Notes: a model not told the origin generated them from the sequence alone. DNA of 64,000 bases from an uncultured Collinsella sp. (GCA_900552685.1 USAJ01000008.1:1-64000); one strand, 5' to 3'; positions 34,866 through 44,215 are shown, numbered from the stretch's first letter. Numbers and translations: made by a program.

Positions 34866-37580
34866 CTACTCGGTACGGGCAACCTGGTCGATGCGGTAAC
34901 CCTCGATCTGGTCGCCGGGCTTGATGTCCTGGAAGTTCTCCAGGCCAATGCCGCCCTCGGAACCGCTCTTGAGGCTCTTGGCCTCGTCCTTGTAGTGGCG
35001 CATCGAGGCGATCTTGCCGTTGAAGACCACGATGCCGTCGCGCACCAGGCGCACGGAATCGGTCGCGGCGATCTCGCCCTCTTCGACGCGGACACCGGCG
35101 GCGATACCGACTTTGGGCACCTTGAAGGTGTCCAGGACGGTCGCGGTACCCGTGGCGACCTCGACCTCGGTGGGCTTGAGCATGCCGATACGGGCGGCGT
35201 CGAGCTCCTCGAGGCACTTGTAGATGACGTCGTAGCAACGGATCTCGACGCCCTCGCGCTCGGCAGCGGAGCGGGCCTTACCGTCGGGACGGACGCCAAA
35301 GCCGATGATGATGGCGTTGGAGGCGTCGGCCAGGACGACGTCGGTCTCGTTGATGGCGCCAACGGCGGAGTGGATCGTGTTGATGCGAACCTCGGACTGA
35401 TCCATCTTGTCGAGCGAGTCCTGAAGGGCCTCGATGGAACCCTGGACGTCGGCCTTGATGATCAGGTTGAGCTCCTTGACCTCGGCGTCGGCGATGGTCT
35501 CGAAGAGGTTCTCGAGCGTGACGTGCTTCACGCGGCTCTGCTCCTCGATACGGGCCTTGAGCGAACGCTCGTCGGCAAGGGCGCGAGCCTCGCGCTCGTC
35601 CTCGAACACGCGGAACTCGTCACCGGCGTTGGGCACGGACTGCAGGCCAAGAATCTCGACGGCGTCGGAGGGACCGGCCTCGGTGACGGCGCGACCCTTG
35701 GGGTCGAGCATGGCGCGGACGCGGCCGTAGGTAAGGCCGGCGACCAGCGTATCGCCCACGTGCAGGGTACCACGGGTCACGAGCACGGTAGCGACCGAAC
35801 CGCGGCCCTTGTCGAGCTTGGCCTCGAGGACGTTGCCGGAGGCAAAGGTGTCCGGGTTAGCCTTGAGCTCGAGCACATCGGCCTGGAGCAGCACGGTCTC
35901 CAGAAGTTCGTCAATACCGATCTTCTGCTTAGCCGAGATGTTGACGAACATGTTCTGTCCGCCCCACTCCTCGGGGATGACGCCGTACTCGGTGAGCTCC
36001 TGACGCACACGGTCGGGGTTGGCGCCCGGCTTATCGATCTTGTTGACGGCGACGACGATGGGTACGCCGGCGGCCTTGGCGTGGTTGATCGACTCGACGG
36101 TCTGGGGCATGACGCCGTCGTCGGCGGCGACGATCAGGATGACGATGTCGGTCACCTTGGCACCGCGGGCACGCATAGCCGTAAAGGTGGCGTGACCCGG
36201 GGTATCGATGAAGGTGATCTTGCGGTCGTTGATCATAACCTGCGAAGCGCCGATGGCCTGCGTAATGCCGCCCGCCTCGCCGGCGGCAACGCCGGTGTGA
36301 CGGATGGCGTCGAGCAGCGACGTCTTACCGTGGTCGACGTGGCCCATGACGGTGACGACCGGGGCGCGCGGCTTAAGGTCGGCGGGATCGTCGTAGAACG
36401 AGAAGGTGTTCTCCTCCTCGGGGGTGATGATCTTGATCTGACGGCCCAGGTCGTCGGCGACGAGCTCGACGAGGTCGTCGGACATGGACTGCGTCATGGT
36501 GAGCGGCGTACCCAGCAGGAACAGGCGCTTGATGATGTCGTTGGCCGGAACGTCGAGCGCCTCGGCAAGCTCCTGGACGGTAACGCCCTGGGAGACCTTG
36601 ATGGCGTCGAGGTCCTCGGGGTTCACGCCCTGGGCCAGCGCCTCCTCTATCTTGCGCTCCTCCTGAGCCTTGGCAGCCTCGCGCTCGCGCTTCTCCTTGC
36701 GCTTCTTGCGGCGACCGGTGGACTCGCGAGAGGCCTCCTCGACGGCGGCACGAGCCTCCTCGAGCACCTTCTCGCGGCTGTACTCCTCGGCCTCGCGAGC
36801 CATGCGGCTGTAGTGATCCTCTTCGTTGTTGTGACTGCCCTTACGCTTCTTGCCCTTGCCCTGCTTATCGGGGTTGGGGAAGTCCATGCCGGCAGCGACG
36901 TTGTTGCTGGCGTTGGTACGATGGCTGTGCGGACGGCTCTCGGAGGCGTTGCGCTCGGAGTTGTTGTCGGAAGCATTGCGATCGTTACGACGGCCACCGC
37001 GGCGATCGTTGTTGCCGCCACGACGGTTACCGCGCTCTGCGGCGCGCTCGGCCTTGGCCTTGTCCTCGGCGTCCTTCTTCTCCTTGAGCACGGTCTCCTG
37101 TGCGGCGATCTGGTCGAGCAGCGAACGGAAGCGCGAACCGGAGTCGGAAGCGGGAACGGCGCGGCGCTGGGCCTCGCGGGCAGCCTCCTCCTTCTCGCGG
37201 GCAAGGCGCTCCTGCTCGGCCTTCTTCTTGGCCTCGGCCTCGGCGCGGGCAGCCTCCTCGGCAGCCTGGGCTGCGGCAAACTGGCGGCGCTCCTCCTCGC
37301 GTGCTTTCTCGGCGGCGATGCGCTCGCGCTCGGCCTCGGCAGCGCGTGCGGCCTCCTCGGCGGCAGCTGCCTGCTCCTCGGCCTGCTTGGCGGCCTCGAC
37401 TTCCTGGGCGCGGGCCTCGATCACCGAGGCGAGCTGCTTGCGGACCATAGCGACATAGGCGTCCTCCAAGGTGGAGGAAGCGGACTTAGCGGGAATCTTC
37501 ATATCGGCGAGATGACCCATCAGTTCCTTGGAGGTCATGCCGAACTCTTTGGCCAGGGTGGACACACGGACTTTTGCCAT
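34866..37580 (-). CDS. infB: Translation initiation factor IF-2
   Basis: GTPase that delivers initiator tRNA to the 30S subunit. 904 aa. The N-terminal IF2_N domain (MAKVRVSTLAKEFGMTSKEL) is followed by some 280 residues of low-complexity charged sequence, first Ala/Glu/Arg coiled coil and then Asn/Arg-rich. A second IF2_N-type domain precedes the G-domain, with VMGHVDHGKTSLLDAIRHTG, FIDTPGHATFTAMRARG and VAVNKIDKPGA. Domains II to IV follow to the end. ATG 37580 has AGGTG upstream. It is 92 bases after nusA, with no ylxR between. Confidence 0.97.
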   Translation of the reverse strand: MAKVRVSTLAKEFGMTSKELMGHLADMKIPAKSASSTLEDAYVAMVRKQLASVIEARAQEVEAAKQAEEQAAAAEEAARAAEAERERIAAEKAREEERRQFAAAQAAEEAARAEAEAKKKAEQERLAREKEEAAREAQRRAVPASDSGSRFRSLLDQIAAQETVLKEKKDAEDKAKAERAAERGNRRGGNNDRRGGRRNDRNASDNNSERNASESRPHSHRTNASNNVAAGMDFPNPDKQGKGKKRKGSHNNEEDHYSRMAREAEEYSREKVLEEARAAVEEASRESTGRRKKRKEKREREAAKAQEERKIEEALAQGVNPEDLDAIKVSQGVTVQELAEALDVPANDIIKRLFLLGTPLTMTQSMSDDLVELVADDLGRQIKIITPEEENTFSFYDDPADLKPRAPVVTVMGHVDHGKTSLLDAIRHTGVAAGEAGGITQAIGASQVMINDRKITFIDTPGHATFTAMRARGAKVTDIVILIVAADDGVMPQTVESINHAKAAGVPIVVAVNKIDKPGANPDRVRQELTEYGVIPEEWGGQNMFVNISAKQKIGIDELLETVLLQADVLELKANPDTFASGNVLEAKLDKGRGSVATVLVTRGTLHVGDTLVAGLTYGRVRAMLDPKGRAVTEAGPSDAVEILGLQSVPNAGDEFRVFEDEREARALADERSLKARIEEQSRVKHVTLENLFETIADAEVKELNLIIKADVQGSIEALQDSLDKMDQSEVRINTIHSAVGAINETDVVLADASNAIIIGFGVRPDGKARSAAEREGVEIRCYDVIYKCLEELDAARIGMLKPTEVEVATGTATVLDTFKVPKVGIAAGVRVEEGEIAATDSVRLVRDGIVVFNGKIASMRHYKDEAKSLKSGSEGGIGLENFQDIKPGDQIEGYRIDQVARTE

Positions 37581-37671
37581 ATGACTTCACCTACCCTTTC
37601 TGGCACCTTGGGTGCCTAGAGACTGAACGAGCGTGGGAGACGCGCCGGGACCCGCCCGGCGCGATCGCGCG

Positions 37672-38919
37672 CTAGATCAGGTCCTCCGCATCATCGAAGG
37701 CGTCGGTGTCGTGGACACCGCAGAAACGGGAGCCGGGACGAGCCTGGTTGCGGCACTGGATGCCGTCCTCGGACACGTACTCGCAGCGGCGGACGTCCTC
37801 GTCCTCCTCGTCACCGATCAGGTCGGCAGCGGGCTCCTCGTGAACAGGAACGTTCTTGAGGATGTCGGCGGCAAGCGTCTCGGACTTGATGTCGATGTGC
37901 CAGCCGGTCAGGCGCGCGGCGAGGCGGGCGTTCTGGCCCTCCTTGCCGATGGCGAGGGACAACTGGTCGTCGGGCACGATGACGCCGGCGTAGGCCTTCT
38001 CCTCGTCGATGAGGACGCGGGTGACCTTAGCGGGCGACAGGGCGTTGGCGACGTAGACGGCAGGATCGGCATCCCACAGGATGACGTCGACGCGCTCGCC
38101 ACGGAGCTCGCCCACGACAGCGCGAACACGGCTGCCCTTGGGGCCGACGCAGGCGCCCACGGGATCCAGACGGTCGTCGAGCGAGTGGACGGCGACCTTG
38201 GAGCGCTGGCCGGGCTCGCGGGCGATCGACTTGATCTGGACGGTGCCCTCATAGATCTCGGGCACCTCCTGCTCAAACAGACGACGCATGAGCTCGGGGT
38301 GGGTACGGGAGATGACAATCGGCGGACGGCTGTGCTCGCCACGAACCGGCTGCAGGTTGGAGTTGGGGTCGCGAACGTCGATGATCACGGCCTTGATGTG
38401 CTGGTTGTGCAGGTAGCGCTCGCCCATCGGACGCTCGTTGCGCTCGTTCTCGTAACGGCGCTGGTCGAAGTGCGGCAGCTCGGCCTCGACGCCCTCGCGA
38501 ATCTTGACGATCGTGAAGTCGGGCGTGGACTGCAGCACGGTACCGCTGATGAGGTCACCGATGCGGCCGGAGAACTCCTCGTAGATCTGCTCGCGGGCGG
38601 AGTTACGCACGATGGCGTTGATCTCGGCCTTGGCGTGCTGGGCAGCGATGCGGCTCGTGTTCTTGGGGGTGACGTCGATCTCCTCGAACTCGGTGAAGTT
38701 GCCCTCCTCGTCCATGGAATCGTCGATCGGCTCCAGGCGGTAGACGTAGATCTTGCCGGTGGTGCGGTCGATGGTCACCTTGGCGCCCCACTCAAGATGC
38801 AGGATCTCGGCATAGCTCTTGGCGAGCGACTGCTCCAGGCGGTCGATCAGGTAGAGCTGGTCGATGTGCTTCTCCTGGCAAAGCTCCATCAGGGCGGACA
38901 TCATGTCGGATGCTGCCAT
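37672..38919 (-). CDS. nusA: Transcription factor NusA with a C-terminal Cys/His tail
   Basis: Binds RNA polymerase and controls pausing, termination and antitermination. 415 aa. The N-terminal domain is followed by an S1 domain (GRIGDLISGTVLQSTPDFTI) and KH domains (DPVGACVGPKGSRVRAVVGE; DDQLSLAIGKEGQNARLAAR). Beyond the second KH domain the last 45 residues are unusual: a short acidic stretch, then RRCEYVSEDGIQCRNQARPG and SRFCGVHD, i.e. C-x9-C-x10-C-x2-H. This resembles small predicted zinc-binding motifs and is not part of ordinary NusA. ATG 38919 is one base after the rimP stop. Confidence 0.95.
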   Translation of the reverse strand: MAASDMMSALMELCQEKHIDQLYLIDRLEQSLAKSYAEILHLEWGAKVTIDRTTGKIYVYRLEPIDDSMDEEGNFTEFEEIDVTPKNTSRIAAQHAKAEINAIVRNSAREQIYEEFSGRIGDLISGTVLQSTPDFTIVKIREGVEAELPHFDQRRYENERNERPMGERYLHNQHIKAVIIDVRDPNSNLQPVRGEHSRPPIVISRTHPELMRRLFEQEVPEIYEGTVQIKSIAREPGQRSKVAVHSLDDRLDPVGACVGPKGSRVRAVVGELRGERVDVILWDADPAVYVANALSPAKVTRVLIDEEKAYAGVIVPDDQLSLAIGKEGQNARLAARLTGWHIDIKSETLAADILKNVPVHEEPAADLIGDEEDEDVRRCEYVSEDGIQCRNQARPGSRFCGVHDTDAFDDAEDLI

Positions 38920-38920
38920 C

Positions 38921-39415
38921 TTACTTTCCTTCCTTCGCGGGCTTGAAGTCGTAGGTGGGCTTCAACTTGCACTTTTTAACATCAGAGAAATCGAGGGTGA
39001 CGGACTCGCCGTCCTCGAGCTCGAGGGTCACGTTCGTCTCGGTGGCGGCGGCAATCTTGCCGGCGTACTTGCGACGGCCCTCGGTAGCGGAGGAGGTGAG
39101 CTCGCAGTTCTCGCCCACAAAGCGGGCAAAGTCGCACGGGCGGCGTAGCGGGCGCGCCATGCCAGGGCTCGACACCTCGAGCGTATAACTCGAAGAGATG
39201 GGGTCGAGCTCCTCAATCACATCGCCGACCCACTTGGTGTTGGCCGTGACGTCGTTGAGCGACAGGCTCTGACCCTCGGCACCCTCGATACGCACGCGCA
39301 CGCAGGGGGCCTTGGTGGCACCCACGAGCTCGACGTCGACGATGTCGATATCGTGCTGGGGAGCGACGGCCTCGAGCGCGTCGATGATCGCCTGCTCGGT
39401 CTTGGTCTTGACCAT
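38921..39415 (-). CDS. rimP: Ribosome maturation factor RimP
   Basis: Needed for 30S subunit maturation. 164 aa with the two-domain RimP plan: IDIVDVELVGATKAPCVRVR, ISSSYTLEVSSPGMARPLRR and KYAGKIAAATETNVTLELED. ATG 39415 has GGAGGTG upstream. It is the first gene of the rimP-nusA-infB-rbfA-nrnA-truB-ribF-dnaG series, behind a clear promoter and a terminator-like leader hairpin. Confidence 0.95.
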   Translation of the reverse strand: MVKTKTEQAIIDALEAVAPQHDIDIVDVELVGATKAPCVRVRIEGAEGQSLSLNDVTANTKWVGDVIEELDPISSSYTLEVSSPGMARPLRRPCDFARFVGENCELTSSATEGRRKYAGKIAAATETNVTLELEDGESVTLDFSDVKKCKLKPTYDFKPAKEGK

Positions 39416-39435
39416 TGCGGCACCTCCATCCATAC

Positions 39436-39468
39436 AAAAAAGAAGCGGGGCCGAAACCCCACTTCTTT
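39436..39468 (-). terminator. Candidate attenuator in the rimP-nusA-infB leader
   Basis: On the minus strand AAAGAAGTGGGG pairs with CCCCGCTTCTTT (one T-G pair) over TTTCGG, followed by a T-run. It lies between the promoter at 39494-39522 and the rimP start codon, so it would act inside the leader of this operon and not after a gene. Confidence 0.75.
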
Positions 39469-39493
39469 CAATTACAACTTCATTTGCAAGCAA

Positions 39494-39522
39494 ACTATAC
39501 CAATAGCTGCGGAAACGTGCAA
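39494..39522 (-). promoter_or_regulatory. Promoter of the rimP-nusA-infB operon
   Basis: On the minus strand TTGCAC, a 17-bp spacer and TATAGT. Transcription would start near 39487, giving a leader of about 70 nt that holds the hairpin at 39436-39468. Confidence 0.75.
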
Positions 39523-39609
39523 GCACAGTACGAATCTGCAGGTCAGCGTGCGCACAGCTTCTCCACAAGAAGAAGACAATTGACCGAAGGTACCTAGGCA
39601 GGTACATGC

Positions 39610-39650
39610 AAAACGAGGGACGACCCAACCGGACCGTCCCTCGTCTTTTA
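39610..39650 (-). terminator. Intrinsic terminator after leuS
   Basis: On the minus strand GACGAGGGACG pairs with CGTCCCTCGTT around a GTCCGGTTGGGT-type loop, followed by TTTT. It is about 25 bases past the leuS stop. Confidence 0.85.
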
Positions 39651-39673
39651 TGCGTCAGTTAAGTGCGCAGCAC

Positions 39674-42250
39674 TTACTTGACCACCAGGTTGACCAGCTT
39701 GCCGGGCACGCAGATGGCCTTGACGACAGTCTTGCCCTCGGTCCACTTGGCGACAGCGGCCTCGGCGGCAGCCTGCATTTCCTCGTTGGAGGCATCGCGG
39801 GCCACGTCGACGCGGCCGCGGACCTTGCCGAGCACCTGGACCACGATCTGCACCGTGTCCTCAACGGACTCGGCCAGGTCGAACTCGGGCCAGGCGGCGG
39901 TGTAGGCGTTGCCCTCGCAGCCGAGCGCCTCGTGCCACAGCTCGTCGGCCCAGAACGGGCAGATGGGGGCAAGGACGCTCACGATATCCTTGGCCACGCC
40001 GTAGCACAAAGCCTTGTCGCGGGCGGTACCCTCGGTGGCGTTGAGGTAGGCGCTCGCCGCGTTGACGAGCTCCATGACGGCCGAGATGGCGGTGTTGAAC
40101 TGGCCGCGGTCGAAGTCCTCGGTGCACTTGGCGATGGTGCGGTGACGCTCGCGATAGAGCTTCATCGCAACCTCGTCGAGCGCGGACTTGTCGAAGGCCA
40201 AGTTGGCGTCACCGGACTGGACGAGCTGCCAAACGATACGCCAAGCGCGCTTGATAAAGCGGTTGGCGCCCTCAACGGCCTTGGGATCCCAGTCGAAGTC
40301 CTTCTCGGGCGGAGCGATAAACAGGATCGCCAGACGCATGGTGTCGGCGCCGTAGGGCTCGATGACCGAGCTCGGGGGCACGACATTGCCCTTGGACTTG
40401 GACATGGTGTCGCCGTTCTCGTCCTTGACCATGCCCTGGCACAGCAGGTTGGTGAAGGGCTCGTCCACACTCAGCAGGCCCAGGTCGCGCAGCGCCTTGG
40501 TAAAGAAACGGCTGTAGAGCAGGTGCAGAATGGCGTGCTCGATGCCGCCAATGTAGTTATCGACGGGCATCCAACGGTCGGCAGCCTCGCGGGAGAAAGG
40601 CAGCTCGGTGTTGTGCGGATCGGTATAGCGCAGGTAATACCAGCTGGAGCAGGTGAAGGTGTCCATGGTATCGGTCTCGCGCTTGGCCGGGCGGCCGCAG
40701 ACCGGGCAGGTGGTCTCGTAGAACTCCTTGCACTCGGCGAGGGTCTCGCCGGCGCCCAGGTCCAGGTTCTCAGGCAGCGTCACCGGCAGCTGATCCTCGG
40801 GCACGGGCACGATGCCGCAGTGCTCGCAGTGAATAGCCGGGATGGGGTTGCCCCAATAACGCTGACGGGAAATAAGCCAGTCGCGCAGACGGAACTCGAC
40901 CTTGCGACGACCGCAGCCCATGGCCTCGAGGTCGGCCACGATCGCAGCCTCGCCCTCGGAGTGCTTGCCGCCGCGCATGCCAGTGTACTTGCCGGACTGT
41001 ACGAGCGTACCCTCGGCAGCGTGAGCGCAATCCCAGTCGACGGTCTCGGCATGGAAGGTATCGATGGTCTCGCCGCTGGCCTCGACGGCAGCGCGATCGT
41101 CATCGTCCAGGATGATCGGCACGATCGGCAAGTCGTACTTACGGGCAAACTCAAAGTCGCGCTGGTCGCCGCAGGGAACGGCCATGACGGCGCCGGTGCC
41201 GTAGTCGGCAACGACATAATCGGCAACCCACACGGGGACCTTCTCGCCGTTGACGGGGTTTACCACATAGCGGCCCGTGAAGGCACCGTGCTTCTCGAGG
41301 GTGCCCTGGGCACGCTCGACGGCAGAGATGTGTTTGGAGTCCTCGACGATCTTGGTGACGGCCTCCTCGTACTCCGTGCCCTCGACGAGCTCGTGCAGGC
41401 CGGCGTACTCGGGAGCCAGGACAAAGAAGGAGACGCCAAAAAGGGTATCGGCACGCGTGGTGAAGACGGTGATCTTGCCCTCATCGCCCTCGATGGGCTC
41501 GCCATCCTGGTCGCACAGGATAAAGTCAACCTCGGCGCCCTCGGAGCGACCGATCCAGTTGGCCTGCATCTGCTTGACGCGCTCAGGCCAGCCGGGGAGC
41601 TTCTCCAAGTCGTCGAGCAGCTCCTGAGAGTACTCGGTGATCTTGAAGTACCACTGCTCCAGGTCGCGCTTCTCGGGCTCGGTGCCGCAGCGCCAGCACT
41701 TACCCTCGGTGACCTGCTCGTTGGCCAGAACGGTCTTGCAGTTAGGACACCAGTTGACCGGGTTCTTCTTGCGGTAGACCAAGCCCTTTTCCCACAGCTT
41801 CTCAAAGATCCACTGGCCCCAGCGGTAGTAGTCGGGGCTGCAGGTCTTGACCATGCGATCCAGATCGTAGGAGAAGCCCATGCGCTTCATCGTGGCGAGC
41901 GCCTGGTCCATGTTCTTATACGTCCAGGCAGCAGCCTGCGTATTGTGCTTGATGGCGGCGTTCTCGGCAGGCAGGCCAAAGGCGTCAAAGCCGATGGGGT
42001 GCAGCACGTCGTAGCCGCGCATGCGGGCCTGACGGGCCATGGCATCGCCGATGGTATAGTTGCGCGCGTGGCCCATGTGCAGGTCGCCCGACGGATACGG
42101 GAACATCTCGAGCACATACTTTTTAGGCTTGCTGTCGTCGGTGTCGACGGCAAAGAGGTTGGAGTCCTCCCAGGCCTTCATCCACTTGGACTCAATGGCC
42201 TGCGCGTCGTAGGCAGGGATCTCGTCCTTATGGTCTGTGCAATCGCACAT
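39674..42250 (-). CDS. leuS: Leucyl-tRNA synthetase
   Basis: Charges tRNA-Leu and edits mischarged tRNA. 858 aa. The HIGH-type motif is FPYPSGDLHMGHARNYTIGD and the KMSKS-type motif is DTMSKSKGNVVPPSSVIEPY. The zinc-like cysteines are NWCPNCKTVLANEQ with CWRCG, and again CEHCG and CPVCG. The editing domain has the GTGAVMAVPCGDQRDFEFA signature. ATG 42250 has AAAGGAG upstream. A long inverted repeat begins 23 bases before the start codon. No T-box was found. Confidence 0.98.
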   Translation of the reverse strand: MCDCTDHKDEIPAYDAQAIESKWMKAWEDSNLFAVDTDDSKPKKYVLEMFPYPSGDLHMGHARNYTIGDAMARQARMRGYDVLHPIGFDAFGLPAENAAIKHNTQAAAWTYKNMDQALATMKRMGFSYDLDRMVKTCSPDYYRWGQWIFEKLWEKGLVYRKKNPVNWCPNCKTVLANEQVTEGKCWRCGTEPEKRDLEQWYFKITEYSQELLDDLEKLPGWPERVKQMQANWIGRSEGAEVDFILCDQDGEPIEGDEGKITVFTTRADTLFGVSFFVLAPEYAGLHELVEGTEYEEAVTKIVEDSKHISAVERAQGTLEKHGAFTGRYVVNPVNGEKVPVWVADYVVADYGTGAVMAVPCGDQRDFEFARKYDLPIVPIILDDDDRAAVEASGETIDTFHAETVDWDCAHAAEGTLVQSGKYTGMRGGKHSEGEAAIVADLEAMGCGRRKVEFRLRDWLISRQRYWGNPIPAIHCEHCGIVPVPEDQLPVTLPENLDLGAGETLAECKEFYETTCPVCGRPAKRETDTMDTFTCSSWYYLRYTDPHNTELPFSREAADRWMPVDNYIGGIEHAILHLLYSRFFTKALRDLGLLSVDEPFTNLLCQGMVKDENGDTMSKSKGNVVPPSSVIEPYGADTMRLAILFIAPPEKDFDWDPKAVEGANRFIKRAWRIVWQLVQSGDANLAFDKSALDEVAMKLYRERHRTIAKCTEDFDRGQFNTAISAVMELVNAASAYLNATEGTARDKALCYGVAKDIVSVLAPICPFWADELWHEALGCEGNAYTAAWPEFDLAESVEDTVQIVVQVLGKVRGRVDVARDASNEEMQAAAEAAVAKWTEGKTVVKAICVPGKLVNLVVK

Positions 42251-42272
42251 ATCAGCTCCTTTAATCTTAGCT

Positions 42273-42394
42273 GGGGTCGGTCGGCTTAGCTTTATTCGCT
42301 ACTGCGGACAGTCCTGCGCAAGACGAAGAGCACATTTAGTGCTCTTCTTTGCGTGCGGAACTTGTAGCGAACAAAGCTAAGCCGCCCGACCCTA
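42273..42394. repeat. Long nested inverted repeat upstream of leuS
   Basis: Arms of about 29 bp, starting GGGTCGG and ending TTCGCTAC, match with only two mismatches (42274-42302 and 42364-42392 approximately). Inside is a second hairpin: CGCAA..GAAGAGCAC paired with GTGCTCTTC..TTGCG over ATTTA. Transcribed toward leuS it would fold into one long rod ending about 20 bases before the start codon. It may be a MITE-like element, a regulatory leader or an RNase III site. Confidence 0.8.
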
Positions 42395-42426
42395 AGGTTG
42401 ACTCGACTGATAATAGCAAATACGAC

Positions 42427-42462
42427 AAGCGAGATGCCTGCGACTTGCATGCATCTCGCTTT
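42427..42462. terminator. Hairpin after guaB
   Basis: AAGCGAGATGC and its complement flank a 13-nt loop about 50 bases past the guaB stop. The T-run is weak on both sides. Confidence 0.6.
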
Positions 42463-42510
42463 ATCTAAATAACGTGGTTGGGAATCAACCTTTGATATGC
42501 AGCTCTTACC

Positions 42511-44022
42511 TTATCGATAGGAAACGCTCTGCTGAGAATCCTTCACGACTACATCGTGGGCGCCGCCTTCGACGATGGAGGTGGAGCTGACCAGCGTTAG
42601 GCGCGCCTTTTCCTGGAGCTCGGGGATCGAGAGGGCACCGCAGTTGCACATCGTGGACTTGACCTTGTAGAGCGTGCCGCCCACGCCGTCCTTGAGGGAG
42701 CCGGCATAGGGAACGTAAGAGTCGACGCCCTCGACAAAGCTGAGCTTCGCGGCGCCGCCCAGGTCGTAGCGTTGCCAGTTGCGGGCACGCGCAGAACCCT
42801 CGCCCCAGTACTCCTTCATGTACTGACCGTTCACGTTGACGCGCTCGGTCGGGCTCTCGTCAAAGCGGGCGAAGTAGCGGCCCAGCATCATAAAGTCAGC
42901 ACCCATGGCAAGGGCGAGCGTCATGTGGTAGTCGTAGACGATGCCGCCGTCGGAGCACACGGGCACGTAGACGCCGGTCTCCTCGTAGTACTCGTCGCGA
43001 GCGCGACAGACGTCGATCAGCGCGGTGGCCTGGCCACGGCCGATACCCTTGGTCTCACGGGTGATGCAGATGGAACCGCCGCCGATACCGACCTTGATGA
43101 AGTCAGCGCCGCAGTCTGCCAGGAAGCGGAAGCCCTCGGCGTCGACGACGTTACCGGCACCGACCTTGACGTCCTCACCGTAGTTGGCGCGAATCCACTC
43201 GATGGTGCGCTTCTGCCACTCGCTGAAGCCCTCTGAGGAGTCGATGCACAGGACATCGGCGCCGGCCTCGATGAGCAGCGGCACGCGCTCGGCATAGTCG
43301 CGAGTGTTGATACCGGCGCCGACCATGTAGCGCTTGTCGCCGTCGAGCAGCTCGTTGGGGTTGGTCTTGTGGCTGTCGTAGTCCTTGCGGAAGACAATGC
43401 CCATGAGGTGATCGTTGTCGTCGACGATGGGCAGAGCGTTGAGCTTGTTGTCCCAGATGACGTCGTTGGCAACCTTGAGGCTGATGTTCTTGTCGCCCAC
43501 GATGAGCTGCTCACGCGGGGTCATGAACTCAGAGACCTTCGTCTGGTGGTCATCACGGCTGGGGCGATAGTCACGGCTGGTGACGATGCCCAGGAGCTTA
43601 CCCTTGGGAGTGCCGTCGTCGGTAACCGGCATGGTGGAGTGACCGGTCTTCTCCTTGAGCTCGATGACCTGCTCCATGGTCATGTCGGGGGTCAGCGTGG
43701 AATCGGACTGAACGAAGCCAGCCTTGTGATCCTTGACGGCCTTGACCATAGCGGCCTCGGACTCGGCGCTCTGGGAACCGTAAATGAAGGACAGGCCACC
43801 CTCGGTAGCGAGCGCGACACCCATATCGACGCCCGAGACGGACTGCATGATGGAGGAAACCATGGGGATGTTCAAGGTGATTGCCGGCTTCTCACCGCGC
43901 TTAAAGCGGGTTAGCGGCGTCTTAAGAGAGACGTTGTTGGGGATGCACTGCGAGGACGAGTAACCAGGGACAAGCAGATACTCCGAAAACGTGTGGGACT
44001 CACCGGGAAAGAACGTAGCCAT
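42511..44022 (-). CDS. guaB: IMP dehydrogenase (Tritrichomonas-like type)
   Basis: Oxidises IMP to XMP with NAD, the committed step to guanine nucleotides. 503 aa. A TIM-barrel is interrupted by a CBS pair (about residues 100-220). The catalytic cysteine is Cys319 in GGGSICITRETKGIGRGQ, and the flap region has YWGEGSARARNWQRYDLGG. From memory, Tritrichomonas foetus IMPDH has the same length, the same cysteine number and nearly the same text around both sites, unlike standard bacterial GuaB (which has GPGSICTTR). ATG 44022 has AAGGAG. The gene appears monocistronic. Confidence 0.95.
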   Translation of the reverse strand: MATFFPGESHTFSEYLLVPGYSSSQCIPNNVSLKTPLTRFKRGEKPAITLNIPMVSSIMQSVSGVDMGVALATEGGLSFIYGSQSAESEAAMVKAVKDHKAGFVQSDSTLTPDMTMEQVIELKEKTGHSTMPVTDDGTPKGKLLGIVTSRDYRPSRDDHQTKVSEFMTPREQLIVGDKNISLKVANDVIWDNKLNALPIVDDNDHLMGIVFRKDYDSHKTNPNELLDGDKRYMVGAGINTRDYAERVPLLIEAGADVLCIDSSEGFSEWQKRTIEWIRANYGEDVKVGAGNVVDAEGFRFLADCGADFIKVGIGGGSICITRETKGIGRGQATALIDVCRARDEYYEETGVYVPVCSDGGIVYDYHMTLALAMGADFMMLGRYFARFDESPTERVNVNGQYMKEYWGEGSARARNWQRYDLGGAAKLSFVEGVDSYVPYAGSLKDGVGGTLYKVKSTMCNCGALSIPELQEKARLTLVSSTSIVEGGAHDVVVKDSQQSVSYR

Positions 44023-44215
44023 GTTTCTCCTTTTTCCATGCGACCGGTCGGCTGCAGGCCTCGTAGGACCCAGCCCAACCTTGGGCGCCCAATACTGGGG
44101 AAGTATCTTAACGCACTTTGACTGCTACAATGCATGATTTAAGAAGAGCACACGAGGGTTTGACGCATGCTTTGCGTTTGCCCAGCAAACACTTTAGCGG
44201 GGAGACGTGGAGCAC

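Noticed and set aside
42251..42400. Possible T-box before leuS
   Set aside because: No Stem I signature, Leu specifier or T-box sequence was found. The structure is a long inverted repeat instead.
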